DNA of 64,000 bases, from assembly GCF_011604685.1 (NCBI RefSeq), contig NZ_CP050063.1, positions 7,977,001-8,041,000 of the forward strand, read 5' to 3'. The stretch is from Spirosoma aureum (lineage in GTDB: Bacteria > Bacteroidota > Bacteroidia > Cytophagales > Spirosomataceae). The notes under the pieces were generated by a model. The model made no database searches and had not been told where the DNA came from. It saw only the letters and a program-made list of their open reading frames with translations. Below, piece by piece: positions 53,341 to 62,815 of this stretch. Both the position numbers and the translations under genes were made by a program. Each line of letters starts with the position of its first letter. Positions within the stretch are counted from its first letter, which is position 1.

Positions 53341-53685
53341 TTAAAGCGTTTCCAAACTGGTGTGTTTAAAACTGTCCGGGTATTTTAAACCGTACCCCAT
53401 AGTACGATCCATACTTGAATGCGCAAACAGAATGATTCCTGCCAGCATCAGATTCTGATTACCCATCATCAGGCCGAGTAATCCGATTACAATGCCTAAC
53501 CCTTTGTGGTGAAAAATATTATAGAAAACCGCACCAACAGCCGGATTCACGACATAACCAATCATACTCAGATCGGGTAGCAACAACAGGGCAGGAAACC
53601 ACCACCAGGAAAAATCAAGGCGCGAGAACAGGTAAATAGAGCCTAAAAACTGTATCAACTCTTCGGATTTCAATAGCGTTTTCAT
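53341..53685 (-). CDS. DUF4260 membrane protein
   Basis: A 114-residue small membrane protein with about three or four hydrophobic helices and the motifs FSWWWFPALLLLPDLSMIGY and HSSMDRTMGYGLKYPDSFKHT, which are characteristic of DUF4260. Function unknown. It is convergent with the AraC gene and lies 60 bases downstream of the epimerase-like gene on the same strand, so probably an operon of two. Confidence 0.83.
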   Translation of the reverse strand: MKTLLKSEELIQFLGSIYLFSRLDFSWWWFPALLLLPDLSMIGYVVNPAVGAVFYNIFHHKGLGIVIGLLGLMMGNQNLMLAGIILFAHSSMDRTMGYGLKYPDSFKHTSLETL

Positions 53686-53746
53686 GAGTTTTTGATTTAA
53701 AAAGTAGGGAGTTGGGGGCTTTCAATCAGCAATGGCAAATTGCCTG

Positions 53747-54787
53747 CTAAAAACCAGGAACTGAAGACTGGCTGGCGACTGGCTTAAATGGCTGTTTCAA
53801 CTGGTGTTTTGCAAACCACGTTAAGGTTTCAGTCAATGCCTCGTTCATGGGTGTAGGCTGAAAATCAGGAAATAAGGCCATCACCTTTCGATCGTCGAGC
53901 AGAATGGTGTTTTCGTAGAGGTACAGCATTTCTTTTACCTCCCGCATAATGGGCATAAACAAACCCAACACGGTAATCAGAAGATGGCTATACACCTGCA
54001 CTTTCAGCGGGTTGCCGGTCAGCGCACTGATCTGCCCAAACCATGTCCGAATGGATGGCAACGTGATTCCACCATAGTTCCAGACTTGATAGGGTTGTTC
54101 AGTAGATTGTTCGCCTAAAGCCCATTCGCGCAGCATGAGCCTGACAATAATTTCGCCCGCATCTTTCGTGAACACCAACTGGTGTGGCACATCGGCATTC
54201 AGAATCCAGGGCATGGCTTTATCGGTCAGTGCATTCTCAAAAATTGGTGCAATACCTGCATTCAACACATTAGGACCCCAAAAGTCGGGGAGTCGTACGT
54301 TCATCACCCGGCACTGGCCAGCGGTTGCAGCCTGTTCCAGAAGGGATTCAATCTCAACACGTAACCGGCCTTTACGAGTGCATGGATTTGGGCGGCTATC
54401 TTCCCGGATCGGCTCTTTTGTATTGCCGAAATTATATACATTGCCGGGAAAAACGATGGTTGCTTTCGTTGGTCTGGCGGCATCGATTACTTTCTGAGTG
54501 GCTACGTCCATCGTGCCAAACCACTTATTGTAGGGATAGTTGATGCCATGAAAAATAAAGTCTTTATCAGCCGCAAGCCGGTTCAGCAAATCAGCATCCT
54601 GTACATCACCCTCAATAATGGTTAATGTCGGTTGATTCGGAAACAAAGCCTCGGCCTTTGCCCGATTACGGACAAGGATAGTAACAGGCAGTTGGCGATC
54701 GAGCAGGTTAGCCGTTACGGCATAACCGATGCTACCCGTAGCACCCAGAACAAGAATAGTTGGCAGTTTGTCAGCAATTGCGTTCAT
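53747..54787 (-). CDS. NAD(P)-dependent epimerase/dehydratase-like protein
   Basis: A 346-residue extended short-chain dehydrogenase. The Rossmann motif is LVLGATGSIGYAVTANLL. An NmrA-like or isomerase-type function is possible. The expected catalytic YxxxK is not clear: the best candidate is VYNFGNTKE, where Tyr and Lys do not fit the standard spacing. So it could be an atypical reductase or a redox-sensing regulator. Paired with DUF4260 and AraC. Confidence 0.8.
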   Translation of the reverse strand: MNAIADKLPTILVLGATGSIGYAVTANLLDRQLPVTILVRNRAKAEALFPNQPTLTIIEGDVQDADLLNRLAADKDFIFHGINYPYNKWFGTMDVATQKVIDAARPTKATIVFPGNVYNFGNTKEPIREDSRPNPCTRKGRLRVEIESLLEQAATAGQCRVMNVRLPDFWGPNVLNAGIAPIFENALTDKAMPWILNADVPHQLVFTKDAGEIIVRLMLREWALGEQSTEQPYQVWNYGGITLPSIRTWFGQISALTGNPLKVQVYSHLLITVLGLFMPIMREVKEMLYLYENTILLDDRKVMALFPDFQPTPMNEALTETLTWFAKHQLKQPFKPVASQSSVPGF

Positions 54788-55018
54788 GATGGTTGTGAAT
54801 CAATTAGTACATGACAAAGGTCTGATGAACTCATCGGGCGGTCGCTGACAAACGACGCAAATCGACTGACCAATTGCGAAAAAGTGCAGGAAAGCAGTCA
54901 ACCTATCCTGCATACGCTGATTCCGCTATTTTATCACAACACGCAACTCTTTCCATAAACTAATTGTATTTTGCGCATCTATAATTAAGTTTATCTAATT
55001 ATCGTCCTCTACGAGTAA

Positions 55019-55654
55019 TTGGTTGTCAGCAGCACAGTGGCCAGTCTACCTTCCTCCCGGATTAACTCCACCGATCAGCAACTTTGGCGTAGCCTTCGCG
55101 ACGGAGACGAATCGGCATTTACGGCCATTTTTGACCGCTATCATCGCACCTTATACAACTATGGTACTAAATTAGTGAGTGATTCAGCACTGACTGAAGA
55201 TGCCGTTCAGGAGGTATTCATCGATGTCTGGCGCATGCGGGCAACGCTGTCGGAAGACATCAATTCCATCAAATTCTATCTGTATCGATCCTTACGTCGC
55301 CGGATTCATCGGATGCAGGACAAATATCAGACAGCGGAAAGCATCGATGACATGGCTGATGATGAGAAGACGCCAATGTCTATTGCCGAAGAAGCCGTAC
55401 AGATCGAACAGGAATCGAAAGATTTAGTAAGTCGGCGCATTCAGGAGTTGCTTACTCACTTACCGAAACGGCAGGTCGAAGCCCTGACACTGTATTATTT
55501 CGATGATTTCGGTATCAGCGAAATTGCCCAGATCATGGACGTTAACGAAAAATCGGTCCGTAATTTCATCCATCGCGCACTCACTTCACTTCGCCAGAAC
55601 CGGAACTGGCTCATCGGTTCGCTCCTGATTTTCTGGCTATTACTGAATCTGTAA
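55019..55654 (+). CDS. ECF RNA polymerase sigma factor
   Basis: A 211-residue sigma-70 family factor from a TTG start (a GTG at 55037 is also possible). Region 2 is visible in AFTAIFDRYHRTLYNYGTKLV and EDAVQEVFIDVWRMRATL. Region 4 reads LPKRQVEALTLYYFDDFGISEIAQIMDVNEKSVRNFIHRAL. A hydrophobic C-terminal tail (WLIGSLLIFWLLLNL) is unusual and may tether it to the membrane. It is the natural partner of the FecR anti-sigma factor encoded next and would drive the downstream SusC/D genes. Confidence 0.9.
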   Translation: MVVSSTVASLPSSRINSTDQQLWRSLRDGDESAFTAIFDRYHRTLYNYGTKLVSDSALTEDAVQEVFIDVWRMRATLSEDINSIKFYLYRSLRRRIHRMQDKYQTAESIDDMADDEKTPMSIAEEAVQIEQESKDLVSRRIQELLTHLPKRQVEALTLYYFDDFGISEIAQIMDVNEKSVRNFIHRALTSLRQNRNWLIGSLLIFWLLLNL

Positions 55655-55770
55655 AATTTTTAGAAAAATTTCTATCTACAAAAGAGGTCAACGGGCCATT
55701 TTCTGTTTCTTTCTTTATGAAGGGGAAATAGTTCTATAACTTCTTGCGTAGATCCCGTTTTTGTCATGTT

Positions 55771-56895
55771 ATGAAACAAGCCTTCTACTCGCTGATCGAA
55801 TTTCTGGAAGACCCGGACTTTATAGCCTGGGTGAAGTATCCTGACGAAAAACAGGAGGCTTACTGGCAGCAATTTCTGGAAAGCTATCCGACTCAGAAAC
55901 CAGTGATCGAGACGGCCCGTCAATACATTTTGGTACTGTCCGAACAAACGGGAGCAAACCTGCCATCGGAAGCACAGAGTCAGTCGATGCGCCAGACCAT
56001 TCAGAAACACGTTCGTCAGGAAGAAGCACCCATGCCTTTTGTTCAGGTTACACGAACCGGCTGGAGCTGGATGCAGATGGCCGCTTCCATTGCACTGGTG
56101 CTGGGATTAGGTGCTACGGCCTATTGGTATAGCCAGAAGACAGATCAGCCGGAAGGTTATCGTCACTTTACGCAATCGGTGCCCACCGGAACGGCTTTGA
56201 AAGAAACCCGAAACGATGACGATACTCCACTGACGATTTCTCTGAGCGATGGCAGTTCAGTTGTGCTCCAGCCGGGCAGTCGGCTCAGTTATCCAAACAA
56301 GCTTCAACAACGCGAAGTGTATCTGGTCGGGAAAGCCTTTTTTGAAGTGGTGAAAGACCCGGCAAACCCTTTTTTGGTCTACACGCGCGGCATAGCAACC
56401 AAAGTGCTGGGGACCAGCTTTTTCATCGACGCGCCCGACACAAATCAGCCCATTGAGGTCGCGGTCAAAACAGGGCGAGTAGCTGTTTATTCACTTGAGA
56501 AATCTGAATCGACCAATCCAAAAACCACTGATTCTGAACAAAATAGCCTGGTATTGACGCCAAATCAGAGCGCTGAATACCTAACAGACAGTCATCAACT
56601 GGTTCGCAAAGCGGATACTCTCTCAACCTTCGCTCAACCCGGAACGCTGACCGTTGCCAAGCAATCGTTTGATTTCGATGAAACGCCGGTGTCGGCGGTG
56701 TTCAGCACGCTTGAAAAGGCCTATGGTGTCGATATCGTTTACAATGAATCGGCCCTGGGCAACTGTTCACTATCGGCCTCACTGGTTGGTCAGCCTTTCC
56801 ACGAAAAACTGTCGGTCATTTGCAAAGCTCTCGATGCCCAATATTCCCTACAGGGCAATCGGGTCGTTATTACCGGCGGGCAACGGTGTCAATAA
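55771..56895 (+). CDS. FecR-type anti-sigma factor
   Basis: About 374 residues from the ATG at 55771. Cytoplasmic N-terminus, membrane helix near residues 93-115 (MQMAASIALVLGLGATAYWY), then the FecR domain with SLSDGSSVVLQPGSRLSYP, REVYLVGKAFFEVVKDPANPFLV and TKVLGTSFFIDA. The C-terminal DUF4974 domain (VSAVFSTLEKAYGVDIVY) is like the STN domain. It would bind the sigma factor inside and receive the signal from the SusC STN domain in the periplasm. Confidence 0.9.
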   Translation: MKQAFYSLIEFLEDPDFIAWVKYPDEKQEAYWQQFLESYPTQKPVIETARQYILVLSEQTGANLPSEAQSQSMRQTIQKHVRQEEAPMPFVQVTRTGWSWMQMAASIALVLGLGATAYWYSQKTDQPEGYRHFTQSVPTGTALKETRNDDDTPLTISLSDGSSVVLQPGSRLSYPNKLQQREVYLVGKAFFEVVKDPANPFLVYTRGIATKVLGTSFFIDAPDTNQPIEVAVKTGRVAVYSLEKSESTNPKTTDSEQNSLVLTPNQSAEYLTDSHQLVRKADTLSTFAQPGTLTVAKQSFDFDETPVSAVFSTLEKAYGVDIVYNESALGNCSLSASLVGQPFHEKLSVICKALDAQYSLQGNRVVITGGQRCQ

Positions 56896-56960
56896 TACTT
56901 TATTCGTATTCCTAATCGTAAAAACCCTTGGCAAACCAAAAATGAATACCTCCATCCAGT

Positions 56961-56995
56961 AAAAAAGGTCAGCTATGTTCCCGCATAGCTGACCT
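56961..56995 (-). terminator. Hairpin upstream of SusC gene
   Basis: A 12-bp stem (AGGTCAGCTATG at 56966-56977 and its complement at 56984-56995) with a 6-nt loop. The A tract at 56961-56966 makes it a terminator on the minus strand. On the plus strand there is no T tract, so it probably weakens or regulates readthrough from fecR to susC. Confidence 0.5.
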
Positions 56996-57106
56996 CTGAA
57001 ACTCCCCTACTTACTGACCTGACAAGCCGAAGTCATTCACTGACAATGAATGGATTAGGGGGATTTTGTCGAATTTTCCGTTCACCCAACAAATCCTGAC
57101 AAAGGT

Positions 57107-60100
57107 ATGAAAAAACTATCACTGGCAGATGACAGTCTTCTAACAATCATGCGTATCACCCTCATCCAATGGTTTCTGGTCTGTGCTTTAGCCGGAATTT
57201 CGTGGGCGCGCGATGGGAGGGCTCAACAGCTCCTCGATCAGCGAATTACAATTCTGATTGAGGGTCAGAATGTTAAAAAAGTGCTGCACCAAATTGAAAA
57301 ACAGGTTGATGCCCGATTTGTATTTAGCCCTGAACTGATTCAATCGAATCGTAAAATATCCGTGCGTAGCCAGGCCGAACCGCTGGCCGACGTACTCAAT
57401 CGGGTCTTAAAACCGCTCCAGTTAACGTATGAAGTAAGCGGAAGTAACATCATTATCAAACCCGATCATCCGGCAAAATCTGCCCAGCTCGACGAAGCCC
57501 AGGCCGTGCTACCCAGTGTACCCGAAGTAGCCGTACGTACGGTTTCGGGAACCGTCTCCGATCCCGGTGGCGAAACCCTGCCCGGTGTCAATGTTCTGGT
57601 CAAAGGCACCCAGAAAGGTACGACAACCGACGCTCAGGGTCAGTTTAAGATCGACATGACCGATACCGAAACAACGCTGGTTTTCAGCTTTGTAGGTTAT
57701 TTGAAACAGGAGGTTGTGGTCGGCAATCAGTCAACGCTGGCCGTCATTCTGTCGACCGATAATAAATCGCTGGCCGAAGTGGTTGTGGTTGGTTATGGTA
57801 CACAAAAACGCTCCGACGTAACAGCAGCCATTGCTTCGGTACCGATGGGCGAAGTGAAAGATATGCCCGTATCGAACGTTGCTACGGCTTTGCAGGGCAA
57901 AATTCCGGGTGTTGTTATCCAGCAAAGCAGTGGCGCACCCGGCAGTGCGCCAACCATCAAGGTCAGAGGGTTTGGTTCCATCAGCGCGGGGACATCACCG
58001 CTGGTCGTTGTCGATGGAAACATTGTTGGTGCCGGGGTATTCGGTTTGCTCAATAGCGTTGATATCGAAAGCATCGACGTATTGAAAGATGCCTCTTCCA
58101 CCGCTATTTATGGTTCCAAAGGATCTAACGGTGTGCTGCTTGTTACCACCAAACGGGGTAAATCAGGACGCACACTGGTGAATTTCGACGTGTATACGGG
58201 CTTTCAGGAAGTAACGAAGAAAATCGACCTTCTCAACTCGCAGCAATACGCCGAATTTGCCAAAGAAGGGTCAAATAATGCTTACCTCGACAATGTTCCG
58301 GGCGCAAAAATTACTGACCCAAACAGCGTTCGACCAGCGAGTTACCTTCGCTATCGCTACCCACGGGGCGACCTGTTCGACTGGTTTAACTACGATGATC
58401 CGGCCAAAGTAGCCAACCTGCCTTATACCGACTTTCAGGATCTGATTTATCGAAAAGCCAAAATGAGCAGCTACCAGCTTTCGGTATCGGGCGGAAACGA
58501 AAAAGCGCGTTATCTGGTCAGTGGAAGCTATATGAAACAGGATGGTATTATCCTGAAATCGGGCCTCGATCGGTATATTTTTCGGGCCAATGTTGAAGTA
58601 AACTTATTGCCGACATTGAAGGTAGGGCTGAATCTGAATCCGTCATACCGTACCACACAGGAGGTTACGGCCGAAAATCAATGGTTCAATCAGGGCATTA
58701 TTACCGCTGCTTTGGCCGCTATACCGATGGCCCCGACCTATGCAGCCGATGGATCGTATTCATCACAACTGGCACTGGCAGCTCCCTACAACCTGCCGGG
58801 CGTTACAAACCCGTTGGCAAACATTACCGAATATAGCAGTCCCTATACGTCAGGGAATCTGTTGGGAAATGTGTATGCAGACTATGGCTTCCTGAAAAAT
58901 TTCAACTACCGGGCATCGGCTAACATTAACTTTAGCGACAATCGCCGAAATACATACCGGACTTCCCGAATGCCACTGAGTAACCTGTTGCCGCCTACTA
59001 CAGCTATGGGAACAGCCTATTCCGATCAGGGCCTGAGCTGGCTTTTCAATCAGGTAGTCGGCTACAATAAAACCATTAAATCGGTCCACAACATTGAAGC
59101 ACTGGTGGGTATGGAAGCCACCTCGACCAAGTTTCAGTCGAGCAGTGCATCGGGGAGTTCCTACGCCAATGATGTGGTCGAAACGCTGAATGCCAGCGCT
59201 ACAGGTTCAACCACAACGGCCTGGTCATTCAAATCGGCCAATGCATCGGTTTCGTACTTTGCCCGGGCTAATTACAACTACAAAGGCAAGTACCTGGCCA
59301 ACCTCTCTGTTCGTCGCGATGGGTCGTCCATTTTCGGTCCCGAAAATCGCTGGGGTACGTTTCCGGCCGGTTCGCTGGGCTGGCGTGTCAGCGAAGAGTC
59401 GTTTATGAAAGACATTCGGGCAATCTCGGAAACAAAGCTCAGGGTTAGCTATGGCCTTTCGGGAAACAACGCCTTTTCGGATAATTATCCGTATGTGGCC
59501 CTGCTGCGACCCGACAACTACAGCTTCAACAATAACCTGATCAACGGATTAGCCCCGTCGTCATTAGCGAACTCGAAACTGGGTTGGGAAAAAAACCAGC
59601 AATTCGACGCTGGTGTCGATCTTGGTTTGTTCAATAACCGCATTTATCTGATCGTCGATTATTACCATCGGATTACCAAAGACCTGCTTCTATCGGTCAA
59701 TGTACCGTCGCTTACGGGCTTCACAACGGCCTACAAGAACATTGGCAAAATGGAGAATAAAGGCTGGGAGTTTGGTATTAACACCCGCAACTTCACCAAA
59801 GGATTTATCTGGAACACAACGCTCAATATTTCCTTCAATCGGAATAAAGTGCTGGCGTTGGGGCCCAACGGTGATCCCATCCGGACAGCCAGTGGCAGCA
59901 TTAGCGACCTCAATATTACGCAGATCGGCGCACCCATCGGTAGTTTTTATGGCTACAAGCAACTCGGCATTTTCCAGAATCAGGCGGATCTGGATGCCAA
60001 TCCGCACGATGCTACGTCCAAACCCGGTGATGTAAAATATGCGGATATCGATGGAGATGGCAAAATCACGGCCAACGACCGGACAATTCTGGGAAACAAC

Positions 60101-60607
60101 CAGCCCGACTTTATTTATGGTTTCACCAATTCGTTCAGCTACAAAGGTTTCGATCTGAACATTGCCATACAGGGAACGCAGGGCGGCAAAATTCTGAATC
60201 TGGGTCGCCGGTATTTCGACAACATGGAAGGCAATCAGAACCAGTTGACTACGGCTCTGCATCGCTGGCGTTCGGAGAGTGATCCGGGCGATGGCATCAC
60301 GCCACGGGCGAACGAACGAACCACTGGTAACAACAACGCCATTTCATCGCGCTGGGTAGAAGATGCCAGTTATGTGCGGATTCAGAACGTTAGCTTAGGT
60401 TATCGGCTGCCAACAACCCTGCTCAGCAAGGTCAAACTTCAACAGGTACGGGTGTACGTATCTGCACAGAACCTGTATACCTGGACGAAGTATCTGAACT
60501 ACAACCCCGAAGTGAGCAACTATGAAAGTCCGCTATCGGCTGGTATCGATTATGGCGCTTACCCGCTGGCTCGTACGCTCACGTTTGGTATCAGTGCAGG
60601 ATTTTAA
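57107..60607 (+). CDS. SusC/RagA TonB-linked outer-membrane protein with STN domain
   Basis: A 1166-residue outer-membrane transporter. A signal region (about 15-38) is followed by the STN signalling domain (about 43-110: ITILIEGQNVKKVLHQIEKQ), a carboxypeptidase-like domain (about 145-225: VSGTVSDPGGETLPGVNVLVKG), the plug (VVVVGYGTQKRSDVTAAI, PTIKVRGFGSISAGTSPLVVVDG) and a barrel ending in ISAGF. It imports a large substrate with SusD and signals through FecR and the sigma factor. Substrate is unknown. Confidence 0.95.
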   Translation: MKKLSLADDSLLTIMRITLIQWFLVCALAGISWARDGRAQQLLDQRITILIEGQNVKKVLHQIEKQVDARFVFSPELIQSNRKISVRSQAEPLADVLNRVLKPLQLTYEVSGSNIIIKPDHPAKSAQLDEAQAVLPSVPEVAVRTVSGTVSDPGGETLPGVNVLVKGTQKGTTTDAQGQFKIDMTDTETTLVFSFVGYLKQEVVVGNQSTLAVILSTDNKSLAEVVVVGYGTQKRSDVTAAIASVPMGEVKDMPVSNVATALQGKIPGVVIQQSSGAPGSAPTIKVRGFGSISAGTSPLVVVDGNIVGAGVFGLLNSVDIESIDVLKDASSTAIYGSKGSNGVLLVTTKRGKSGRTLVNFDVYTGFQEVTKKIDLLNSQQYAEFAKEGSNNAYLDNVPGAKITDPNSVRPASYLRYRYPRGDLFDWFNYDDPAKVANLPYTDFQDLIYRKAKMSSYQLSVSGGNEKARYLVSGSYMKQDGIILKSGLDRYIFRANVEVNLLPTLKVGLNLNPSYRTTQEVTAENQWFNQGIITAALAAIPMAPTYAADGSYSSQLALAAPYNLPGVTNPLANITEYSSPYTSGNLLGNVYADYGFLKNFNYRASANINFSDNRRNTYRTSRMPLSNLLPPTTAMGTAYSDQGLSWLFNQVVGYNKTIKSVHNIEALVGMEATSTKFQSSSASGSSYANDVVETLNASATGSTTTAWSFKSANASVSYFARANYNYKGKYLANLSVRRDGSSIFGPENRWGTFPAGSLGWRVSEESFMKDIRAISETKLRVSYGLSGNNAFSDNYPYVALLRPDNYSFNNNLINGLAPSSLANSKLGWEKNQQFDAGVDLGLFNNRIYLIVDYYHRITKDLLLSVNVPSLTGFTTAYKNIGKMENKGWEFGINTRNFTKGFIWNTTLNISFNRNKVLALGPNGDPIRTASGSISDLNITQIGAPIGSFYGYKQLGIFQNQADLDANPHDATSKPGDVKYADIDGDGKITANDRTILGNNQPDFIYGFTNSFSYKGFDLNIAIQGTQGGKILNLGRRYFDNMEGNQNQLTTALHRWRSESDPGDGITPRANERTTGNNNAISSRWVEDASYVRIQNVSLGYRLPTTLLSKVKLQQVRVYVSAQNLYTWTKYLNYNPEVSNYESPLSAGIDYGAYPLARTLTFGISAGF

Positions 60608-60679
60608 ATCAGGTTTTTCTCAGAAACCCGTGCCACAGTTTCAGTGAGAATCCGACAATTAACCAACGCATTCGCAATC

Positions 60680-62131
60680 ATGAAGACCTATAAAATCCTT
60701 ACGACTCTGCTGATTTCGCTGACGATCTGTTCATGCAGTCAGCAATTTCTGGACTTAAAACCCATTTCGAACGCCACAACCGACAATTTCTACAAGACGG
60801 GCGACGATATCCGAAACGCCGTGAGTGGTAGCTATGCGGCTCTACAGGCCGACGGTGTTGCAGGAAATAGCTATGTATTCGCCGAAATAGCTTCCGATAA
60901 TACTTTGCCGGTGGCGTCGGGGTCAATCACCGATCAGGATGAATTCGACCGTTTCTATATTAAAACGACCAATCCGTACATAAATGGTCGCTGGAATGAT
61001 AGCTACACGGCCATTGCCCGCTACAACACGATTCTGGATAAAATTGGCGGTATCACCATGGACGAAAGTCTGAAGAGCCGCAACATTGGTGAAATTAAGT
61101 TTCTGCGGGCGTTGATCTATTTTAATCTGGTGCAAACGTTCGGCGATGTACCGCTGGTTACCAAGGCCATCAATGATCCTGACGAAGGCTACGCCTACTC
61201 CCGGAATCCAAAAACGGAGGTTTATGCGCAAATTGAGAAAGATCTCGCCGATGCCGAAGGCGCCTTGCCGGTTTCCTACACGGGTGTCGATATTGGGCGG
61301 GCAACCAAGGGTGCCGCCAGGGCCCTCTTAGGCAAAGTCTATCTTACAGAAAAAAAATATGCGCAGGCGGTTGCCAAACTCAAAGAAGTCATTGATCTGA
61401 ACGTGTATACCATTCTGCCGAGCTACGCCGACGTGTTCAAAGTGAGCAATAAAAATCACAAAGAATCGGTTTTCGATGTGCAGTACAAATCGGGTGGATC
61501 GGGTGAAGGCAACCCCTGGCCCAACTTGTTTGCTCCCCAAAACTCGGGTAATTCAGTCATTGCGTTTAGTGGCAACGGCAACAACCAACCCACCGATGAT
61601 TTGATAAAGGCTTTTGAAACGGGTGATGTACGCAAAGACGTTTCGCTGGCTACGTCCTACGTCAACGCAAGCGGGCAGACGGTACAGGCTAACTATGTAA
61701 AAAAGTATTTCGATACACCAGTTGTCAACAACGACAATGGGAACAACATTCCGATCATTCGCTACGCCGACGTGCTGCTGATGTACGCCGAAAGCCTGAA
61801 CGAAGTCGGTTATCAGGCAACGGGTGAAGCGCTGACGTACCTGAATCTGATTCGGAGTCGGGCTGGCCTGAAACCTAAAACCGCGACCGACATTCCTGAT
61901 CAGCAGTCGTTCCGGCTGGCGATGGAACAGGAACGACGCGTAGAGTTTGCGTTTGAAGGCCAACGTTGGTATGATCTCGTTCGCACCGGGCGGGCGGTTA
62001 CGGTGATGAATAGCAAAAAAGACCAGATTCGGCTGGTCAATGTACTGACCAACAACAATCTGGTTTTCCCCATTCCACAGAGCCAGATTGACATCAATAA
62101 AGACAAAATCAAGCAAAATCCTGGGTATTAA
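60680..62131 (+). CDS. SusD/RagB family nutrient-binding lipoprotein
   Basis: About 483 residues from the ATG at 60680. The lipobox is ISLTICSCS, followed by FLDLKPIS typical of SusD starts. TPR-like helices include FLRALIYFNLVQTFGDVPLVTKA and the C-terminal RVEFAFEGQRWYDLVRTGRA motif. It caps the SusC barrel and binds substrate at the cell surface. The gene starts 72 bases after susC ends. Confidence 0.94.
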   Translation: MKTYKILTTLLISLTICSCSQQFLDLKPISNATTDNFYKTGDDIRNAVSGSYAALQADGVAGNSYVFAEIASDNTLPVASGSITDQDEFDRFYIKTTNPYINGRWNDSYTAIARYNTILDKIGGITMDESLKSRNIGEIKFLRALIYFNLVQTFGDVPLVTKAINDPDEGYAYSRNPKTEVYAQIEKDLADAEGALPVSYTGVDIGRATKGAARALLGKVYLTEKKYAQAVAKLKEVIDLNVYTILPSYADVFKVSNKNHKESVFDVQYKSGGSGEGNPWPNLFAPQNSGNSVIAFSGNGNNQPTDDLIKAFETGDVRKDVSLATSYVNASGQTVQANYVKKYFDTPVVNNDNGNNIPIIRYADVLLMYAESLNEVGYQATGEALTYLNLIRSRAGLKPKTATDIPDQQSFRLAMEQERRVEFAFEGQRWYDLVRTGRAVTVMNSKKDQIRLVNVLTNNNLVFPIPQSQIDINKDKIKQNPGY

Positions 62132-62194
62132 ACCGATATACTGGCCTTTTATAGGCAACTCTTACAAGGCCAGCCTAACTTAATCAATAAGCGA

Positions 62195-62749
62195 ATGAAC
62201 AGACGGGAAGCAGTAACGCACGTAGCCTGGATACTCGGAGGAGTATTTTCGGCCCCAACTCTACAGGCCATGAACCGCTGGGAACAGATTGGCAGCCAGG
62301 CCACTGCTCTTCGCCAATCAGGTTCATTTCTGACTGAAACGCAGCATGAGATCATGGCTCGCGTTGCTGAACTGATCATTCCACGCACCGATACCCCCGG
62401 AGCCATCGATGCGGGTGTGCCCGATTTCATGGAGGTTATGCTTCGCGACTGCTACCGAAAGCCCGCTCAGGATACGTTTTTGGCCGGAGTAGGCGCACTG
62501 GAACAGAAAGGCTTCCTGAAGTTATCGGCCGATCAGCAAACGGCCCTTCTAAAACAGGTCGAAGCGGAAGCGCAGAAAACTAGTGATTCGTCGTTCTGGC
62601 TCATCACCAAAGAGTTGACTCTCCTTGGCTATTACACCTCCGAAGTGGGCGTTAAAGCATCGTTCGATTACCAGCCAATACCGGGGCGATTCGAAGCGAT
62701 TAAAATCAAACCGGGGCAAAAAGATTTCATGTACGGCAATCAGGCCTAA
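62195..62749 (+). CDS. Gluconate 2-dehydrogenase subunit 3-like protein
   Basis: A 184-residue small subunit of membrane sugar dehydrogenases. The N-terminus MNRREAVTHVAWILGGV has a twin-arginine-type export motif. The body has IMARVAELIIPRTDTPGAIDAGVPDFMEVML, characteristic of this family. It accompanies the GMC oxidoreductase 66 bases downstream and would help export or couple it in the periplasm. Confidence 0.9.
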   Translation: MNRREAVTHVAWILGGVFSAPTLQAMNRWEQIGSQATALRQSGSFLTETQHEIMARVAELIIPRTDTPGAIDAGVPDFMEVMLRDCYRKPAQDTFLAGVGALEQKGFLKLSADQQTALLKQVEAEAQKTSDSSFWLITKELTLLGYYTSEVGVKASFDYQPIPGRFEAIKIKPGQKDFMYGNQA

Positions 62750-62815
62750 TCACTGAACATCACCCTGTCAACGTCCGTTGCGGCAATCCTTCACTCTTTC
62801 ACCCATTTGAACACG

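Noticed and set aside
59690..60262. 190-residue minus-strand frame inside the SusC gene
   Set aside because: It mirrors conserved barrel codons of SusC and shows no domain. The 201-residue frame at 61553-62158 inside SusD is rejected for the same reason.
61900..62112. Minus-strand small frame at the end of SusD
   Set aside because: Antisense shadow of the conserved SusD C-terminus.
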